From contig JAFYQF010000012.1 of the NCBI GenBank assembly GCA_017559905.1, forward strand, positions 124,001 through 188,000: a stretch of 64,000 bases of DNA. Direction: 5' to 3'. Below, in pieces: positions 60,812-64,000 of the stretch. This DNA is from a bacterium. Its GTDB lineage: Bacteria > Cyanobacteriota > Vampirovibrionia > Gastranaerophilales > Gastranaerophilaceae. The position numbers and the translations under genes were made by a program. The first letter of the stretch is position 1, and every line of letters starts with the position of its first letter. The notes below the pieces were generated by a model. That model was given only the letters and a program-made list of their open reading frames with translations, did no database searches and was not told the origin of the DNA.

Positions 60812-62035
60812 TCAACCAAGTAGAGCGCGGTTTAGGCGATTGTAACTTTCGCCGATGTCGTAATCGTTTCTGAAATATTTGTCAAATATTGGGTTGCTGT
60901 GGTCATTAGAAACTGATTTGATGATTTCTTTTATCATTTCAAATTGTTCGTTAATGCTCATTTTGTCAAAATTTTCTGTCAATTCCTCTCTATTAACAAG
61001 TTTTGTTTTTAGAGGTTTTGTGTATTTTGCTCCGATTTGTGCAACGTTTGAGAATATACAGAATGGTGATTGGTTCATTCTTGCTAAAAGATCATTGTAA
61101 AGGTTGTCTTTTTTGAGAAGAAGTTTGCCATCTCTAACTGATTCAATAAAGTATGCGAAGTTTTTTGCTTGTTCTTTGCTTATTCCTTGGAATGGTAAGT
61201 GTTTTACTACTTCCAAGTTGAAAACTCCACCTTTTAATGGGTCGATTTCTTGTGTTCTAGCAACAAGCAAACGTACTTTGTCGTCTGCTGATAAATTAAT
61301 TCTGTTTGCAATAGCATCAAGTTTGTCTAATATTGAATGAACAACTCCAGTTGTGTAAACTTCTGGGAATGTGTTTTCGTTGTTTAAGCTTAAGAGTCTT
61401 TGGTCAGTGTTGAACCAAAGGTGTCCTTTGAATTCATTTATAACTTGGAAATCATCACGTCCTGATGAGTTTTGCAATACTACAAAAGCTTTGTCCAAGT
61501 CGCTTCCTGGGAAAGGTCTTTCCATACCAACAGAGCTTGTTGGGTCAAATCCTGCAGCGACAATATTCACGAATGGAGAAGTCTTTTTGGCTGCTGATTG
61601 AACTTGATTTACATATTCTTCTTGAATTTTTTTAGAAACTTTTTGTAAATTTGGGAATCCTGTGAATTCCTTGAATGCATCAATAAATCCTTTTTTGCAG
61701 TCATCTGGAACGTTGTCTAAAAATGAAAAATTAATTTTTCTTATTTCTTTATTTTGTGGGTAAACTTTATCGTCTAGAGCTTCGTAGTATGGTGCCCAAC
61801 GTAGCTTTTGCCATTGTTCGATTAAATCAAAAGCAGAATTTATTTTGATTTGTCCAAGTTCTTTGGTAATCCCTTTGAAAGAAATTTTGTTATTTTGCAA
61901 AGGACGAGTTGATAATTGGAAACTATCTGCTGATAGTGTTAGTTTATTATGGGGTTTAATGTAGTTATTATTTCTAGTGTTATTGATGTTGTTGTTATTT
62001 CTATTGTAAATATTGTTTGTTAATGTAATTTTCAT
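60812..62035 (-). CDS. Nucleotidyltransferase-like protein with N-terminal SFKG motif
   Basis: A 407-residue protein. The N-terminal ~60 residues are Asn-rich (IYNRNNNNINNTRNNNY) and end in NKISFKGI, the tag shared with other proteins here. A core near 155-180 reads ...FDPTSSVGMERPFPGSDLDKAFVVL, similar to the G-S...S-D-x-D pattern of the nucleotidyltransferase fold. The remaining 230 residues are helical. If active it could add nucleotides to proteins or RNA, but this is inference from one motif. AAGGA lies nine nt before the ATG. Confidence 0.5.
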   Translation of the reverse strand: MKITLTNNIYNRNNNNINNTRNNNYIKPHNKLTLSADSFQLSTRPLQNNKISFKGITKELGQIKINSAFDLIEQWQKLRWAPYYEALDDKVYPQNKEIRKINFSFLDNVPDDCKKGFIDAFKEFTGFPNLQKVSKKIQEEYVNQVQSAAKKTSPFVNIVAAGFDPTSSVGMERPFPGSDLDKAFVVLQNSSGRDDFQVINEFKGHLWFNTDQRLLSLNNENTFPEVYTTGVVHSILDKLDAIANRINLSADDKVRLLVARTQEIDPLKGGVFNLEVVKHLPFQGISKEQAKNFAYFIESVRDGKLLLKKDNLYNDLLARMNQSPFCIFSNVAQIGAKYTKPLKTKLVNREELTENFDKMSINEQFEMIKEIIKSVSNDHSNPIFDKYFRNDYDIGESYNRLNRALLG

Positions 62036-62060
62036 CCTTTAGCTTCCTTAATTTATTTTT

Positions 62061-63422
62061 TTAGAAAAGCTTAACCTCATGGTTGTCTCGTCCGCCTGTA
62101 TGTAAAAGGTTAAGTTTTGTTGTTTCTGCTTGAATTTCTTCAACTTCTGCCATATCAACTCTTGGAGTGTAAGCTTGGTGATATGATTCACTTGCTTTTA
62201 TTAATCCTTTTGAGTTTTCTGTGAAGTATTTTAGAGTGTTTGCTATGTCGCCTGTGTATTCCGTAAAATAGTACGGATGAGCGTATGACATAAATATATT
62301 GCTTTCGTCTTTGAAAGCTTCAATTACTTCTTCGAATGTATTTTCACTTTGTGCAATTATTTTGCCATTTTCAAAATGTGGTGCTACGTTTCGCAGAATG
62401 TCGTTGAATTCAGGCGCATCCTGCATGTCTGAACCCAATTTCCCGCTTTCTCGAAGTTTTTGGATTGAAGGGTAGTTTGTACCTTTCATAATGTTTTCAA
62501 AGAACGTTTGTGGCTCTTGACCCATTTTGCTAGCCTGTATTGTTGCAGCATGCTTTGCTTGTACATAATGGTATGCACGCCAGTGAATATTCATTACGTT
62601 TCCGTATTTTTTAAATTCATAATATTTTGAAAACTCCTCAAAAGAAAATTTTGTTAGTGGACATTTTTTTCCTGCTTCAGAAATGAATGTTTTTACCATA
62701 TTTTCTCTTTTTTGGCGTATATTTTCGATAAATTTTGTAACTTTTTCAGAATATGGGTTAACTCCATATACCAGCACTTCTGACATTTCACAAGGGTTTG
62801 AGGAATTTTTTGAACTGTGAGCAAAACTTACCTCAATTCCTGGTACTAATTGTAAATTTTTATATCTTTTTGGATTTGATGCAATAATTTTTAATGCTTC
62901 TTTGACTCCGTCCATTGTGTCGTGGTCAGTTAGTGCAAAAATGAATTTTTGTTTAGTCTTTGCATAAAGTTTGTCAGCGTAGTCAGCGGCATTGTCTAAT
63001 ATGGTTTGTACTTTGCCGTTGCCATCTGAATATGTTGAGTGACTGTGCAAGTCAGCTCTGAAAATCCCTTTGTTAACGTTGTCTAGGCTATATACGTAGT
63101 TTTCTTTTTTTAGCTGTGGTAAAAGGCTAAATAATTCATCTCCACTCATTATTGATGCAAGTACGTTAGGTTTTACTTTTTGACCTGTATCTACAGACAT
63201 TGATTTCGCGAGGGTTTTCATAAAGTTGTTTGGTCTTTTACTTTTTATAAAGTAATAAAATCCAGATACTATTGATGCGCACATTGCACCGTAACCCATA
63301 GGCTTTTTAAGTTCTTTAAGGTTGTGGCTTTTTGTTTGCTGTAGTCCTTGCATTGCTGGCATGATTAGCCTTTTGCTTCTTGTAGAATTTATATTTGAAA
63401 TAAGTCTTGGATTGACTTTCAT
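62061..63422 (-). CDS. PHP-domain phosphoesterase
   Basis: A 453-residue protein with the PHP metal-binding series: DLHSHSTYSDG near 118-128, LTDHDTMDG near 161-169, VPGIEVS, AHPYYF and the end LLHTGGRDNHE. Other family members hydrolyse phosphoesters or act as histidinol phosphatases and polymerase exonucleases. An N-terminal hydrophobic segment (about 44-58) may anchor it. The ATG at 63422 (AGGG five nt upstream) is preferred over a GTG at 63458. It ends 26 bp before the NTase-like gene, so the two may form an operon. Confidence 0.8.
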   Translation of the reverse strand: MKVNPRLISNINSTRSKRLIMPAMQGLQQTKSHNLKELKKPMGYGAMCASIVSGFYYFIKSKRPNNFMKTLAKSMSVDTGQKVKPNVLASIMSGDELFSLLPQLKKENYVYSLDNVNKGIFRADLHSHSTYSDGNGKVQTILDNAADYADKLYAKTKQKFIFALTDHDTMDGVKEALKIIASNPKRYKNLQLVPGIEVSFAHSSKNSSNPCEMSEVLVYGVNPYSEKVTKFIENIRQKRENMVKTFISEAGKKCPLTKFSFEEFSKYYEFKKYGNVMNIHWRAYHYVQAKHAATIQASKMGQEPQTFFENIMKGTNYPSIQKLRESGKLGSDMQDAPEFNDILRNVAPHFENGKIIAQSENTFEEVIEAFKDESNIFMSYAHPYYFTEYTGDIANTLKYFTENSKGLIKASESYHQAYTPRVDMAEVEEIQAETTKLNLLHTGGRDNHEVKLF

Positions 63423-63535
63423 ATAATCCCTAATCTCTGCTAATTTTGTGTTTAACACCTTTATTTATAATATTAGCGCATAAGATTTTTTGCTATTGTC
63501 TAGTTAGTTTTCTTAATAATAATTTACACAATATA

Positions 63536-64000
63536 TTAGTCGTTTGTATTTTCTTGGCAGATGATTTCTCTAACAAGATTTTCTTTTGTCTTGTCCATCA
63601 ATACAAACAATACGTCATTGGTTTCTACGACAGTGCTACCTGTAGGAATTATGTATTCGCCTTTTTTGTAAATCAAGCTGATTAAGGCTCCTTTTGGCAA
63701 TTTGAGCTCGTAAAGCTGTTTTCCTACTGCAGTTGAGTTTTCTCCAACCGTAAGTTTTATCATTTCGTTATTAGGGTCTTTGTCGCCGTATTCAAGTATT
63801 GAATCGTGATTTATTTCAAGTGGTGCATCAACGCCTAAAAGTTTTGCTACGTAGGGAATAGTTGTACCTTGTAATAATACCGAAATAATTACGACAAAGA
63901 ACACTATATTAAAAATATCAATTGCGTGTGGAATTTCTGCTGTTAGTGGGAATGTTGCCAATACAATCGGTGCAGCCCCTCTTAATCCGACCCAGCTAAT
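63536..64000 (-). CDS. Potassium/proton antiporter (NhaP2/CvrA-like), C-terminal part
   Basis: The 3' portion of a CPA1-type antiporter that starts beyond the window; 154 residues are visible and the frame is open to base 64000. It begins with ISWVGLRGAAPIVLATFPL, the conserved last transport helices of NhaP2-like proteins, then a final membrane helix (FNIVFFVVIISVLLQGTTIPYVAK), then a cytoplasmic TrkA-C-like regulatory domain (VGKQLYELKLPKGALISLI, VVETNDVLFVL). Such proteins expel K+ in exchange for H+. Confidence 0.8.
   Translation of the reverse strand: MSWVGLRGAAPIVLATFPLTAEIPHAIDIFNIVFFVVIISVLLQGTTIPYVAKLLGVDAPLEINHDSILEYGDKDPNNEMIKLTVGENSTAVGKQLYELKLPKGALISLIYKKGEYIIPTGSTVVETNDVLFVLMDKTKENLVREIICQENTND

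Noticed and set aside
1-64000. tRNA, rRNA, CRISPR array or insertion sequence
   Set aside because: I found no cloverleaf with T-loop consensus, no repeat-spacer array, and no transposase or terminal inverted repeats. The tyrosine recombinase at 24558-25472 fits XerC/XerD housekeeping enzymes.

Overview
The window is a 64 kb piece of an AT-rich bacterial chromosome, densely coded on both strands. It has no rRNA, tRNA, insertion sequence, prophage or CRISPR array that I can recognise. My best guess is an uncultured gut relative of the Gastranaerophilales (Melainabacteria/Vampirovibrionia). This is inference from base composition, a diderm-type gene set (RseP, OmpH/Skp-like protein, PBP1A) and many small lineage-specific proteins with a [ST]-F-x-G motif near the N-terminus. 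No marker gene here proves it.

Layout. 0-3.7 kb: the tail of an RTX-repeat protein, a GH35 beta-galactosidase and a small conserved protein. 3.7-14.1 kb: an accessory block with a hypothetical protein, a CaCA-type cation exchanger, a 1669-residue multidomain protein with an HEFQH metallopeptidase motif and two HTH-like segments, a protein-kinase-like enzyme, a CJM1_0395/SprA-like mini metallopeptidase and a deiminase-fold protein. 14.1-28.3 kb: housekeeping genes (ffh, ribE-ribBA, tandem GNAT, lepA, mini-RNase III, recJ, xerC/D-type recombinase, a secreted TPR protein, engB). 28.3-34.2 kb: small proteins, metG, rseP, speE, HIT protein. 34.3-39.4 kb: a serine beta-lactamase-like protein, DRE-TIM aldolase, aroK-aroB, ctpA. 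39.4-44.3 kb: a small protein, U32 peptidase, a GAF/GGDEF/HD-GYP c-di-GMP enzyme. 44.3-49.5 kb: an apparent structured non-coding RNA, dapF, rpsF-ssb-rpsR, Fe-alcohol dehydrogenase, pgk. 49.6-54.2 kb: ubiE/menG, DUF4127 protein, mntP, a Cys-rich small protein with a structured leader, hpf, glyoxalase, OmpH/Skp. 54.4-64 kb: PBP1A, YkgJ-like protein, carbonic anhydrase, a ferritin-like long protein and ferritin, a YD/MORN-like lipid-free secreted protein, an NTase-like protein, a PHP phosphoesterase and the end of a K+/H+ antiporter.

Regulation. Many genes lack a Shine-Dalgarno sequence and instead have a -10 box exactly 6-7 nt before the ATG, so their mRNAs are probably leaderless (GH35, ribE, lepA, aldolase, aroK, U32 peptidase, DUF4127, YkgJ-like, carbonic anhydrase). 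Two short lineage-specific genes have near-perfect flagellar sigma-28 promoters with identical spacing, which suggests a motility-class regulon. Strong sigma-70 promoters precede an intergenic RNA before dapF and the leader of the Cys-rich protein.

The most novel candidates are: (i) the RNA at 44.67-44.91 kb; (ii) the structured leader and Cys-rich protein at 52.4-52.8 kb; (iii) the shared N-terminal [ST]FxG tag on otherwise unrelated enzymes (kinase-like, deiminase-like, nucleotidyltransferase-like), which could mark a targeting system; and (iv) the giant toxin- or effector-like protein at 5.8-10.9 kb. All functions are read from sequence motifs by eye; no database search was run.
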